Below are positions 10,114-20,282 of a stretch of 64,000 nucleotides of DNA, in pieces. The stretch is from NCBI RefSeq assembly GCF_042453785.1, contig NC_091673.1:9891501-9955500 (forward strand). Direction: 5' to 3'. The first letter of the stretch is position 1, and the number at the start of each line of letters is the position of its first letter. The stretch comes from Malus domestica. Taxonomy: Eukaryota; Streptophyta; Magnoliopsida; Rosales; Rosaceae. Under the pieces are notes generated by a model. The model saw only the letters and a list, made by a program, of their open reading frames with translations. It was not told where the DNA came from and did not search any database. Both the position numbers and the translations under genes were made by a program.

Positions 10114-10600
10114 CATCTAGCCACTTCGGCCCATACATGGATTCAATTTGAAGTCTCCAGCCAACAGACTCTATTGACCGAAGACTTGGGGGACTACATT
10201 ATGTACCATATATTGGGCCTCAACTAGGCCTCATGAAAAATACTTGAGGGACTTAGCCCATTATTTATGTATCAAGGAGCGAGCCCCTATTCTATAAAAG
10301 GGACTCCCTCACTTTCATTAGAGAGCACCCATTATTCATGTACTGAGGAGCGATCCCTTATTTTATAAAAGGGACTCCCTCAACATCATTAGAGAGCAAC
10401 GGCGCTAGCTGAGCAACCGCCCGCCGCGAGCATCACTCCTAACCCATCACTTATGTATTGAGGAGCGAACCCTTATTCTATAAAAGGACTCCCTCACCAC
10501 CATTAGAGAGCATCAACTCTAGCCCATCATTCATGTATTGAGGAGCGAGCCCTTATTCTATAAAAAGGACTCCCTCATCTTCAAACGCCGCAAGCCGAGC
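10114..10600 (+). repeat. Internal polypurine-tract/U3-like block with four TATA-box repeats
   Basis: Positions 10114-10197 (TCTAGCCACTTCGGCC...GACTTGGGGGACTAC) repeat the 84 bases just before the right LTR (10713-10796). What follows (TTATGTACCATATATTGGGCCTC...) resembles a diverged LTR start. Four copies of GAGGAGCGAGCCCTTATTCTATAAAAGGGACTCCCTCA come next, each with a TATA box: 10293-10300, 10364-10371, 10479-10486 and 10559-10566. It looks like a remnant LTR whose core promoter was amplified. Confidence 0.8.
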
Positions 10601-10796
10601 CAACCAAGGCAACATAAGCCACGAACCGAGCAGCCGAGCAGCGTGTGCTACTTCTAGTTGAGCGTCATTTCAGATTGAGCACTGCCTCATATCGAGCATC
10701 AGTTCAAGACAGCATCTAGTTACTTCGGCCCACACATGGACTGAATTTCAAGTCTCCAGCCAAAAGACTCTCTTGACTGAAGACTTGGGGGACTAC

Positions 10797-11133
10797 TGTT
10801 TATACCATATTTATGGCCTCGTATTTAGACCTCATATAAATACTCAGGGGACTTAAATGTAATTATGTAATAAAGGAAGGGGCAAATATGTAATTAGGGG
10901 AGGAACCCTTATTCTATAAAAGGGCCTCTTCACCCTCACAAACCCTAAGTCTCTCCTATCTAGAACAAAGCTCTCACACTCTCTCCCTCACAAATACTCT
11001 CGGATAAATACAATCAATGTGGACGTAGCCCAAACTTTGGGGTGAACCATGATACATCTTGTGTTATTTACATACATGCAGATTCACGGTCGGATTTACG
11101 TTGTTCCAAGACCTCCGATTTTGTGCATCAACA
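10797..11133 (+). repeat. Right LTR of the gene-carrying retrotransposon
   Basis: Matches the left LTR almost throughout, with a TATA box TATAAAAG at 10914-10921, and is followed by the CAACT target duplication. Confidence 0.93.
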
Positions 11134-12347
11134 CAACTAATATGATTTTTTACCATGCCCATTCAATTTATTGAAAAAGAATCTCAGCAAATGAACTTTG
11201 ACCATATGGTTTATCTCTAATTGTGTATTTTTAAGTACAATTAGGAAGGTACATTTAAGGTTTAGTTTCTTGGCAGTATTCTATTAGGAGATGACCTAAA
11301 CGTGGTTATATATATATATATTATTATTTTTTTCACCAAACGATATTATATACACTAAGGAGTGGGAAAATGAGTTAAGTTTCACAATAGGCAAGCAATA
11401 ATGTTATTCAAATTCATCTTTGGCAATAATCAAACCTAAATTCTCTCACTTACAAGTGAAAATGAATACTATTAGACCACAATGTTTAAACACTAATTAA
11501 GTTATGAAAGAGCTACCTTAGCTTAGCAAATAATATCAACTTGTGTTGTTTATTTAATGGAAATAATTAAAGTAATTAGGTGTTTTGCTTTTGTGAGAGC
11601 AACTCCACCCATGGTGGTTGCTCGGGGGACAGGGTCCAGGAAAGGGCCCGAGGGCCGGTGGGTAGGCCTCCAGCCTTGGAGAGCCCGAGTTGCAGGGTCG
11701 TGAAGGATTGACAGGCCTGGTGCTCGAGGCCTGTGACGTCAGGCTGACGCAAGGCTTGCGTCCGGCCTTTTTTAAAAAAAAAATTTGTGTTAGGCGCGTG
11801 CCCCTCACTCGCGAGTGGGGGCGCGTCACCCGAACGGAATTCAGGGCACGGGCCCGCGATCCTCAAAATTCCAGTGACCGTTGGGAAGCCACGTGGCTTC
11901 CCACGGTCCGTTCGATCCCAACGACTCTTTAATACGAGCCGTCCGATTTGTAACGATAATTAAAAAAAACTGATTTTATATCAACCATTCGATCTGAGAT
12001 CAACGGTTGATATTAATCTGCTTTATAAATTAAAAAAAAAGAAAAAATAGTTTTAAAATTAAGAAAAGTTACCGTTGTGACACGTGGCACAATCTGGAAT
12101 GTTGGAATTCAAAAATTTTAAAATCCAACGGCAGAGATTAATTATTTGAATAAAAATTAAAAAAATTGTAAAAAATCCAAAAAAAATGTAAAAAACTGAA
12201 AAAAAATTTGTAAAAAATTGTTTTTACTTTTCTATAAATACCACTTCTTCTCCATCTACCTTACACCACAATTTCATATTTTCTCAACTACTTTCAATCA
12301 AATTCCTATCTTTCTCTCAAAGTTTCAATCCAATTTTTTTCCACAAA

Positions 12348-13198
12348 ATGACTACTGATGCAGGTACGAATTGGTCGCTTCTTGAAGATGTTGCGTTGTG
12401 CACTAGCTGGGTTGAAGTTACTCATAATTCCCATACGGGTAATGAGATGCAGTTGCGAGAAATGTGGAGTTTAATTTATACCAAATTTCTTGAGCAAATG
12501 AGTGGGAAAAGAATCAAAGAATCGATGTCCAGTCGTTGGAAAATACTTAGCCATTCATTTAGTACGTGGAAAGATGCCTTGACACAAGCTAGTAGTAATG
12601 TTCGAAGTGGGGCAAATTATGCGGATGAGGTAAGAATATATTATAATTATTTGTTTGTATTATTATTTTGTTACCTAATTTGATTATAATTATTTGTTTG
12701 TATTATTTATTTGTTACCTAATTTCATTATTATTATTTGTTTGTATTATTTATTTGTTACCTAATAATTTCATTATTATTATTTGTTACCTAATTTCATT
12801 ATTATTATTTGTTTGTATTATTTATTTGTGACCTAATTTCATAATTATTATTTGTTTGTATTATTTGTTTGTTACCTAATAATTTGATTATTATTATTTG
12901 TTTGTATTATTTATTTGTGACCTAATTTCATTATTATTATTTGTTACCTAATAATTTGATTATTATTATTTGTTTGTATTATTTATTTGTTACCTAATAA
13001 TTTCATTATTATTATTTGTTTGTATTATTTATTTGTTACCTAATAATTTCATTTTTATTCATTTGTAGCAACTTCAAGCACAAGCATGGTATGCTGCCAA
13101 AATCAAATCAAGAAACAAATCATTCAACCGGTGAGAATGTTGGAATATTGTTAAAGATTGTCCTAAATTCAAAGTTATGCCTGTTGGTCCAGAAGTAT
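12348..13198 (+). pseudogene. Trihelix/SANT-like ORF1 of the PIF-like element, interrupted
   Basis: Exon 1 (12348-12629) encodes MTTDAGTNWSLLEDVALCTS, then LREMWSLIYTKF and SSRWKILSHSFSTWKDAL, the three-helix SANT/trihelix pattern with spaced tryptophans found in PIF-type ORF1 and NAM-associated proteins. A GT donor follows GCGGATGAG. After a repeat-filled intron, an acceptor at 13068 leads into QLQAQAWYAAKIKSRNKSFN. A TGA at 13132-13134 then stands where related proteins continue. Beyond it the same frame reads ECWNIVKDCPKFK, a typical family sequence, so this stop is secondary. The C-terminal NAM-associated part is missing. It would be a DNA-binding accessory protein of transposition. Compare the intact relative at 51151-52116. 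Confidence 0.72.
12650..13066 (+). repeat. AT-rich tandem repeat filling the ORF1 intron
   Basis: Repeated units of TTATTTGTTTGTATTATTTATTTGTTACCTAATTTCATTATTA, about 8 copies with 3-13 bp length changes, expanding the intron. Confidence 0.85.
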
Positions 13199-13614
13199 GC
13201 ATGAACAGCACCCCTCTACACAGCTGGGCCTGCATATCAAAGTTGTGCTTCTATCAAAGTTTCTTGAATGGCTGGGCTTGCATATCTGAGCAACAGTCTG
13301 GATGACTCGACGGGAATGTGAGGCTCTGGCCATTCTTGTTTTGTCATCTCTCCTTGTACGCTCCTCATCCTCTTCCATCTCATTTTCGGCTATCTGAAGG
13401 TTGAACATTTCTTCATATTGGTTAAACAATTCTTCCTCTTACTGATTGATTTCTCACATCATCCTTGATGAAGAAGAAGACATTGTAAGGATGGATGGTG
13501 AAGAAGAAGCAAAAACTATGAATAATGAGATAGAGATGTTGAGAAAATTGGTGTGAGATTTGTGAGGATGGATGGTGGATTATATGGACGATTCAGAAAG
13601 GATTGGATTGTAGA

Positions 13615-13925
13615 TAAGGTCATGTGGCATGCCGTCATTCGTTAAAAATCGGATCGAAATCTATCATCAAAGATTCTGAAAAGATAATGACACGTGGCAC
13701 GATCGTATTGGATAAAAATCTTATCGAAATCGATCTCCAATAATTATTTTTTCGGATAATGACATGTGGCGCAATTTTGAACGAGTTAAAATCTGATCGA
13801 AATCTATCGTCAAAGATTCTCAAAAGATAACAACACGTGGCACGATGACATTGGATAAAAATCTTATCGAAATCCATCGCTAAATACTTGTTTTTTTTAT
13901 AAAATGACACGTGGCGCAACGAGAA
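13615..13925 (+). repeat. Subterminal repeats with ACACGTGGC core
   Basis: Four units of the type GATAATGACACGTGGCACGAT...AAAATCTTATCGAAATC lie near the right end. The left end also holds GTGACACGTGGCACAAT at about 12075. ACGTG is the core of plant G-box/ABRE motifs. Here the units may simply be transposase-binding subterminal repeats. Confidence 0.7.
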
Positions 13926-14163
13926 CGATTTAAAAAATCTTATCCGAAATTACAAATAATTTTATTTTGTATTATTTAAACAAACAAAAAATAATAATAT
14001 TTTATTGCCTATTGCCAGGGGGAGGGCTCCAAGGGTGGAGATGCAAATGGCAATTACTGTTCTTAAGGGTAGTTACTATTCATTAAATGCAGTTATTGTT
14101 CAATAAGGTGAATTCAATAGTGGATTGCCAGGGGAAAGGGCTCCATGGGTGGAGTTGCTCTGA

Positions 14164-14661
14164 ATGACAGCTATAAAGCTTCCATTGTTTGTTCAGTACT
14201 CTTTTCCTTGCAAAGGTAGAAATCTGCCATGGCTTGAAATATTCTATCTTCCATATCTCCAGATGTAAGAAAAGGGACCAAAACGACCAAAACCCTAATA
14301 GGGTTTGGAAACTTAAAAGGAAACAAAACACATAATCAACAAAGTTCCGAAAATGAAGTAGGATTCTCTCCCCTCTTTTTTTCCCTCCCCTTCCCTCATC
14401 TTCCCTCCTCTCCTATTTGAACGATCACGATTAAGCCAAATCAACATCTTATATTAATTCTTATGGCAAGAGAAATACAAAATAAGAGAATGTGAGAGGA
14501 GGGGATTGAAGATGATGGACAAAGGAGGGGAGAGAAACCTAGTCCTCCGAAAATAGCCTCAAAACTTAAAATACTGCTTTGGGATAGTAAACGAAGGAAA
14601 TTGGCCAAATCACCCCTATGTCATAAGCAAAACTGGTGATCCAGCCATGTTATTCCTTACG
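14164..14661. other. Gene-free interval
   Basis: No coding region recognised; it contains C/T-rich and G/A-rich stretches near 14360-14400 and 14500-14530. Confidence 0.5.
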
Positions 14662-14860
14662 GAAAGGGATCCTCTCCGGATCCCTTCCCCCTAATCACCA
14701 AATCAGGGAATCCGTATCATTGAAATTTAATTCAACGACTACAAATAGGGGGTCACTTTAAAAGTAATAATAATTTCAGCCGTTAGATCAAATTTTAATG
14801 GTACAGATTCCCTGATTTGGTGGATTAGGAGGAAGGGATCCTGAGATGATTCATTTCCCT
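14662..14860 (+). mobile_element. MITE, family 1 (about 200 bp)
   Basis: Inverted arms GGATCCCTTCCCCCTAATCA and TGGATTAGGAGGAAGGGATC surround a centre with TCAACGACTACAAATAGGGG and CAGCCGTTAGATCAAATTTT. A second copy occurs at 45925-46101, which supports a real repeat family. Confidence 0.75.
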
Positions 14861-15398
14861 TCCTTACATCGTTCCTTTCGAAAAATGTATTATGCACCCA
14901 ATTCTAACGCTTGAGCCCAGACCTGCACTCCTTGAGCTTTGTTGCCAACCTTACGTTTGTCCTCTTCGATACGCTCAACCATCCGTTCTACGTCAAGCTA
15001 GATGTTGTTGATGTAGATAAATTAATTTTAAATAAACTTTCATCACTAAGATCTCAAGTGGGATACTAATTAATTGTACAAAGGAGTCTAACTTATAACT
15101 TATATACGTCATTAGATTCATTACAAGTAGATTGTGATTTGTCAATCTATCAAACAATGGTTGATTTTGAACCGATGTCGTATATAATAGAACTTCGAAT
15201 TCCTTTCTAACGTTCACAATGTACTGATGACATAGCTGCAGCGTGTGAAAGGAGACCATGCATAATGCATAAACGTACCCATAAAAGTCATGAAATGCAA
15301 AATATTATATGCATTTGATTAGTATACGTGTGTGCTCGATTGATCCTATCATTCATCTGTCACAAACTTCGATATTGATTTCAACAGAACCATTAACC
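14861..15398. other. Gene-free interval
   Basis: No recognisable coding or RNA feature. Confidence 0.5.
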
Positions 15399-15972
15399 TG
15401 TTAGAAACAAAAATTAGGGTGTAATTCACATGGAAAATCAATAAATAATTTATGCAATTATATATCAAAGTAATGCATGCACATGAGTAATTAATATTAA
15501 ATGAACATGACATAATGGATTAGAAAAACCTGAAAATACGGTCGAGGCAAGTGTTAGACACTTTGTCCTTGAGACAAATTTACGCCCCACTACAGTGCTC
15601 ATGATTAATCGGCGTATGTCTCCCAAGATACAATGACCACGTCCTTAGTAGCACTCCAAATCACAAGGCTCCATAAACTACGATTGTGTTGAAAACTTTC
15701 TCATATGGACTAAATGAAACTCTCTAATATTTAGTGCACTCTATGTATGATTATATATATATATATATATATAAATGAAAGTTATTTTGTGATTAAAGGG
15801 GGCTTCCCTATTTATAGAATGTGAAATACCTTTTTGGAAAGTATGTGACTATTCATGAAGAGTCAAAAGTTGCAACTGAGTAGACATATTTTTCTACCAA
15901 AATGCTCCAATTCTAATTTCCATTCAATTAATAAATTTAAAATAATAATAATATTATTAAATTTTCCAACAA
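15399..15972 (-). repeat. LTR-like segment, minus orientation
   Basis: On the plus strand it begins TGTTAGAAAC and ends TTTTCCAACA, and is then followed by ATCCCCCAC. Read on the minus strand this is a purine tract GTGGGGGAT next to an LTR beginning TGTTGGAAAA. A TA microsatellite (15751-15773) lies inside. The partner LTR was not found, so it may be a solo or broken copy. Confidence 0.45.
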
Positions 15973-18900
15973 TCCCCCACATGAATGGAAATTGACTCAA
16001 TACCATGCAAATGACAATGCAGACACCAGAGAGAGAATTCAATAGGAAAAGTACCGCATCGGGATAGGTGGCTTTTGGCTTTGAACCTTCCGTAGTGAAT
16101 TACTATCGGATTTACTTGGATAATCAGTGAACACAATGTCTTGACCTGCTCAGCCGTTTGTGTAAACTAAGACAATAGTAATCACACAATACCCTTCCAG
16201 ACACCTCGTGGTTGCTCGGTTGTGTTCATTTTGGCCCTAAACAATTCTTGGTTTCTCATGAGTGCTTTTAAACCCTAATTTTTTTTCTCTAACAATCTTA
16301 AGACAAGTTTATTGGTTTATTTGTTATAATATGTTGGCGAGATAGAATTTTGTATGTTCATCCTTGCGTCCAATATTGTTATGTATATTGATTACAATAG
16401 TGCTGCCTATATATCATATATTAATTGACTATTCAAAGACATATATATTGTGAAGCGGTACATTTGCTTGTCTAATGAATCGTATTCTTACCATAGTACT
16501 GACTGATATTTCCGTTTTTATATATGAATCACGATCCATGATTATGATATTAATCTTGGTGCATGCTGACAATTAATTATTTAGTTATCTCTTTGTTTGA
16601 AAAACCAACTTCAGATGTTATTATTTGGCAATTTTAATTTACCAAAGAATGCGCCACACAGATTTGAAGGAATGTATCTGGAACAATTGATTGCAATTTT
16701 CATGTTAAACCTTTTGAGTGCATATTGGTTTCTTGGAATAAAACAAAGTGGTAGAACGGTTTGACAATTCAAACCATATGTCATCAGGCATGCATATGTT
16801 TAATTATCTGAATATAAATCATAACGTTTGCCTAGATTGGCTACTGATTGGTGAAAGGATGTGGTAGGCTGGAAATTACATCCCTGCTAAGCCCAAAAAG
16901 GGAACGGCCATGACTGTTCAAATTCGAACAAATGCATGAAAGACTAAACAGATGCCATCTTTCCAAAAATGTTGAAAGGGCATGATGACTTATGTCAGAC
17001 GGTAACTATATTGAGTTACAGAGATGTGGTTATGATTTGATCCTTTTCAGACTAACGAAAGAGATCAATGGTGTCTATGAATGGCACCAGTTTGCAGTTG
17101 GCAATCATGTCTTCATGCTAAAAACGTAAATGGTGTATCTTTTGCATTTAAAATGAAAAGATACGTTAATTGGTAAAACATCCAAACACATATGTGGGAT
17201 TACATGAATCGTACCATGAGTCATAACTAATTGAGAGGCTTTACCATGTGTGTGTGATTTCAAGTGAAGTTTGAGTTTAGTGTTCGCAAGAAAATTTACT
17301 TCACACGAACAACTTGCATTTCTAATTGATAAAATACATTGTCAAACCTGATTCGTTGGAATGAGTTGTATTCAAATGAAAGGGTATATAAGTTATAACC
17401 CTAAGAGAACTGGACACACGTCTTTTGGTGTAGTCAGAACTCATTATTACATTGTAACATATGCATGTAAAACTCATTTTGCATGAGTTATTCAACTTTG
17501 GAAGATGACAATTAGACTGTGGGGGCCAAGGTCTATTTGAAAGACTTAAAGCACTCTATAGATGAGTCTTTAACAATGGGAACTTTGAAAGTTGTCAAGA
17601 CAGAGCCCTAACAGGTGAAGATAGATATGATATAGAAAATCTATTTTCATCGGCTTTCTTCTCAAGCATGATGTATGATGAAAGAGTTATTAATAGCATT
17701 AAAGCAACCACAATGTGTGTGAATTGTGGGGGTGGTTTAGCAATTTTTGAGAAATATGATATACTTAAAAATAATGCAAAAGTAATTTGCTTCTAGAAAG
17801 AGATAACGATTACTTATAATTGAAGTTTTAAGGTATTGAAAGGCTGGAGATCTTCTAGCAAATACCTTAAATGTGGGGGAGTTAACCCAAATGTTATCAA
17901 ATTACTTAGTAAGTCCTAATATATGTTTGGAGGACTTAACGTTGGAAAACAACTACTCTCAAACGAAAGTTATTTCCATGCATGGATATAAAGTTTGTGG
18001 TGGCCATATAATGAGTAGTCAACCTAGTGGTACCAATTTTTAAATGTTTGGTCAGAGAGTAAGTTGTATCATCGAGAAGAATCGGTTAAAAGCCTACATC
18101 TTTAAGAATCGCCATAATGGCAACCCAACCTAGCTGACTGGAGATCCCAAGATCTAGGTTCAAGGGGACAACCGAATTGTGGATGATTCAATGAAAGCAC
18201 TGCGGAGATAATCTCCTACCCATTTCCTATGATGAAACAGTGCTATCAAGGTGCAGAATCAAATTTCTGCCAGAATAGCAAGCGATACAATCGTCCTTCA
18301 AAAGAGAAATCGATGACAAATGACCCTGGCTGTTTATATGTAAAATTGATTTGTTCTTTATTTCTTATTGAGCAATTTGTATTGACTTCACTTTGTAACG
18401 CCACCACTTGTAATCAATTATTTTATCATGGAAAATTAATTTAATATTTACTTTTTCTTTATAAGTAATTTTTTTTTAAAAAGGGCGGCAATCCACCATT
18501 TTGAAAGTTCGAAAGACCATTTCAGCATTCCCATAACCATCATCAGGTGATTCACCAATGTCAGAAATTGAACTCATGACGTGTCGTGTGAAATACAGGT
18601 TTAGAATTTGTCCCCAACTACTAATCCACTTCCTGATGGTTTTTATATAAGTTGTTAACTTTGATGATTAAGTTTGATTTGTATACATGGGCATAACACA
18701 ACATGCATTATAATATGTAGGATTATTTCAGTACATTCACATTCAGCATGCACATAACTCATATAACATTATTGCATTTTTTTATGCACCTAACTCCAAA
18801 ACTTAGTGCATGAGCAACGAATATATAGCTTCACTTTTTTCCGTTGAATATTACTTTTCACTGGCCGCTTTACTTAACTCCCACCGTCCAAACTCCTTTT

Positions 18901-19300
18901 CATTACCTTTAATTTCTTAGCACCCTAATAAAGTGAAATATTTACCCCCAACTGGGAGAGTTTCATATCCTCAGAACCACTTTATATACCCACCTGCATG
19001 ACATTACTTAGTTGGCTAATCCCAGGGACATAATCGTCTTCAACCATTAATTAACATATGTTTTGTGCACCTAAAATAACCATCGTCATCAAGCTTTTTC
19101 TCCAAAAAAAGTCGATCGTACGTCCCACATATTTGTCCACAGGTCGTGTTCGACGAGGATGCTTGGTTCCACTTGCGTAAAAAGATCATGAACTCCATGT
19201 GGCACACTGTACAGTGCTACAAGAAGTTTCCGTTTCTGATTTTGTTCTAAATATTTTTCTTATTTTTTGCTTTACACTTTCACCCCACTCCTTCACCAAA
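15973..19300. other. Gene-poor, probably retroelement-derived DNA
   Basis: About 3.3 kb without a coding frame longer than about 70 codons that I can assign. G-rich words such as TGTGGGGG (17519, 17872) and tracts before AACCC resemble decayed LTR-element interiors, but no protein motif survives. No boundaries could be supported. Confidence 0.4.
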
Positions 19301-19322
19301 AAAGTAGAAGCTTTTTGCTTTC

Positions 19323-19330
19323 TATATAAA
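19323..19330 (+). promoter_or_regulatory. TATA box of the DUF761 gene
   Basis: TATATAAA in the context CTTTCTATATAAACCCCCC, about 210 bp before the start codon and followed by a C/T-rich leader, as expected for a plant RNA polymerase II promoter. Confidence 0.6.
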
Positions 19331-19538
19331 CCCCCCTAAGGCTCTTGTATTCCTTCATGCAAAATAATCAAGCTTCCATCATATTCTTTCTCTTGAGCAT
19401 CTCACATTTCCTTACATACTCTTTCTTCAAAAGGTTTCGTTCACTTGAATATATAGTGTTTCCTTGCTTTTTTGATCGAAATCTAGGGTTTCCTTACTAA
19501 CTCATCGCAATTGTGACTAATTAAGCAAGAAAATAATC

Positions 19539-20282
19539 ATGAAGAATAAGGCTTCTGTTTTCTTGAAGCAGATAATCACATTGTTGAGCTCAATAGCCAA
19601 AGCCAAGTCCCTCGCCATCAAGAGCAAAACCAGCGCCGCTAAAGCTCGCCTGATAATGTTTTCATTGGTGAAGAACAAGAAGGTTTTGATGGACACTGTG
19701 TCGCACAAGATCCATAGCCTTTTAGGTCACGATCACCGTGATCAAGAGGAGGAGGAGGAGGAAGGAGACCAAAACAAGAGCAAAACCAGCGCCGCTAAAG
19801 CTCGCCTGATAATGTTTTCATTGGTGAAGAACAAGAAGGTTTTGATGGACACTGTGTCGCACAAGATCCATAGCCTTTTAGGTCACGATCACCGTGATCA
19901 AGGGGAGGAGGAGGAAGGAGACCAAAACAAGGCGCTTGTTCTCTACAATGCCATGGCCAATGAGTACTCGCATACAGCTGGTACTTCAAGCTACATGCGA
20001 AGGTACAATGGTGAAGATGAGGAGGAGGACGATGACGATGATAAGTACCCTGATCTCACTCACTCGTTGTTCGATGAAAATGAGAACTTTGACGATGTCA
20101 AAGCTGGCGGGTCTGTGATCGATCTGGTGAAGAATTCCAAAGAGGAAGGACAGGATTTCAAGCTGGAAGACGAGATAGACCACGTTGCGGATTTGTTCAT
20201 TAACAGGTTTCACAAACAAATGCGCTTGCAAAAGCTTCTATCCTTCAAAAGGCATCAAGAAATGCTCGACAGAAGCGTCTGA
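19539..20282 (+). CDS. DUF761 (cotton-fibre-expressed type) protein, 247 aa, with internal duplication
   Basis: Single-exon gene. The N-terminus is basic (MKNKASVFLKQIITLLSSIA). The C-terminus carries the DUF761 signature FINRFHKQMRLQKLLSFKRH before a short end. DUF761 proteins are plant-specific and of uncertain molecular role; some are linked to growth and stress phenotypes. The middle contains two back-to-back copies of a 51-52 residue block (KSKTSAAKARLIMFSLVKNK...HSLLGHDHRDQ). It is encoded by a 156-bp tandem duplication with units from 19622 and 19778. The DNA of the two units is the same for at least 120 bp, differing only in the GAG run at the end. An acidic stretch (GEDEEEDDDDDKYPD) separates the repeat from the signature. 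The duplication keeps the frame, so the protein is probably made. I do not assign a function. Confidence 0.88.
   Translation: MKNKASVFLKQIITLLSSIAKAKSLAIKSKTSAAKARLIMFSLVKNKKVLMDTVSHKIHSLLGHDHRDQEEEEEEGDQNKSKTSAAKARLIMFSLVKNKKVLMDTVSHKIHSLLGHDHRDQGEEEEGDQNKALVLYNAMANEYSHTAGTSSYMRRYNGEDEEEDDDDDKYPDLTHSLFDENENFDDVKAGGSVIDLVKNSKEEGQDFKLEDEIDHVADLFINRFHKQMRLQKLLSFKRHQEMLDRSV
19622..19930 (+). repeat. In-frame 156-bp tandem duplication within the DUF761 gene
   Basis: The first unit starts GAGCAAAACCAGCGCCGCT at 19622 and the second starts with the same bases at 19778. The second is 3 bp shorter in its GAG tract. No mismatch was seen over the shared 120 bp before the tract. Confidence 0.92.

Larger units (their letters stand above)
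7473..11133 (+). mobile_element. Complete non-autonomous LTR retrotransposon carrying host gene fragments (3.66 kb)
   Basis: Two LTRs of 338 and 337 bp share sequence from TGTTTATACCATATTTA to TTTGTGCATCAACA. They are bounded by a perfect 5-bp target site duplication CAACT (7468-7472 and 11134-11138). A TGGCGCC-type primer site follows the left LTR and a GACTTGGGGGACTA polypurine tract precedes the right LTR. No gag, protease, integrase or reverse transcriptase can be recognised between them. The interior instead holds an RPAP2/RTR1 gene piece, several tandem repeats and a second polypurine-tract/U3-like block. It must depend on another element for enzymes. The LTRs differ at several bases, so it is older than the Copia at the window start. 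Confidence 0.92.
11597..14160 (+). mobile_element. PIF/Harbinger-like DNA transposon without transposase
   Basis: Terminal inverted repeats GAGCAACTCCACCCATGG (left) and CCATGGGTGGAGTTGCTC (right) match base for base. They are flanked by a 3-bp duplication TGA (11594-11596 and 14161-14163). A 3-bp duplication and a trihelix-type ORF fit PIF/Harbinger; the usual target is TAA/TTA, so TGA is a variant. The termini resemble those of the element at 50818-52755 (GGCCATCTCCAACC). No DDE transposase frame is visible. Confidence 0.8.
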
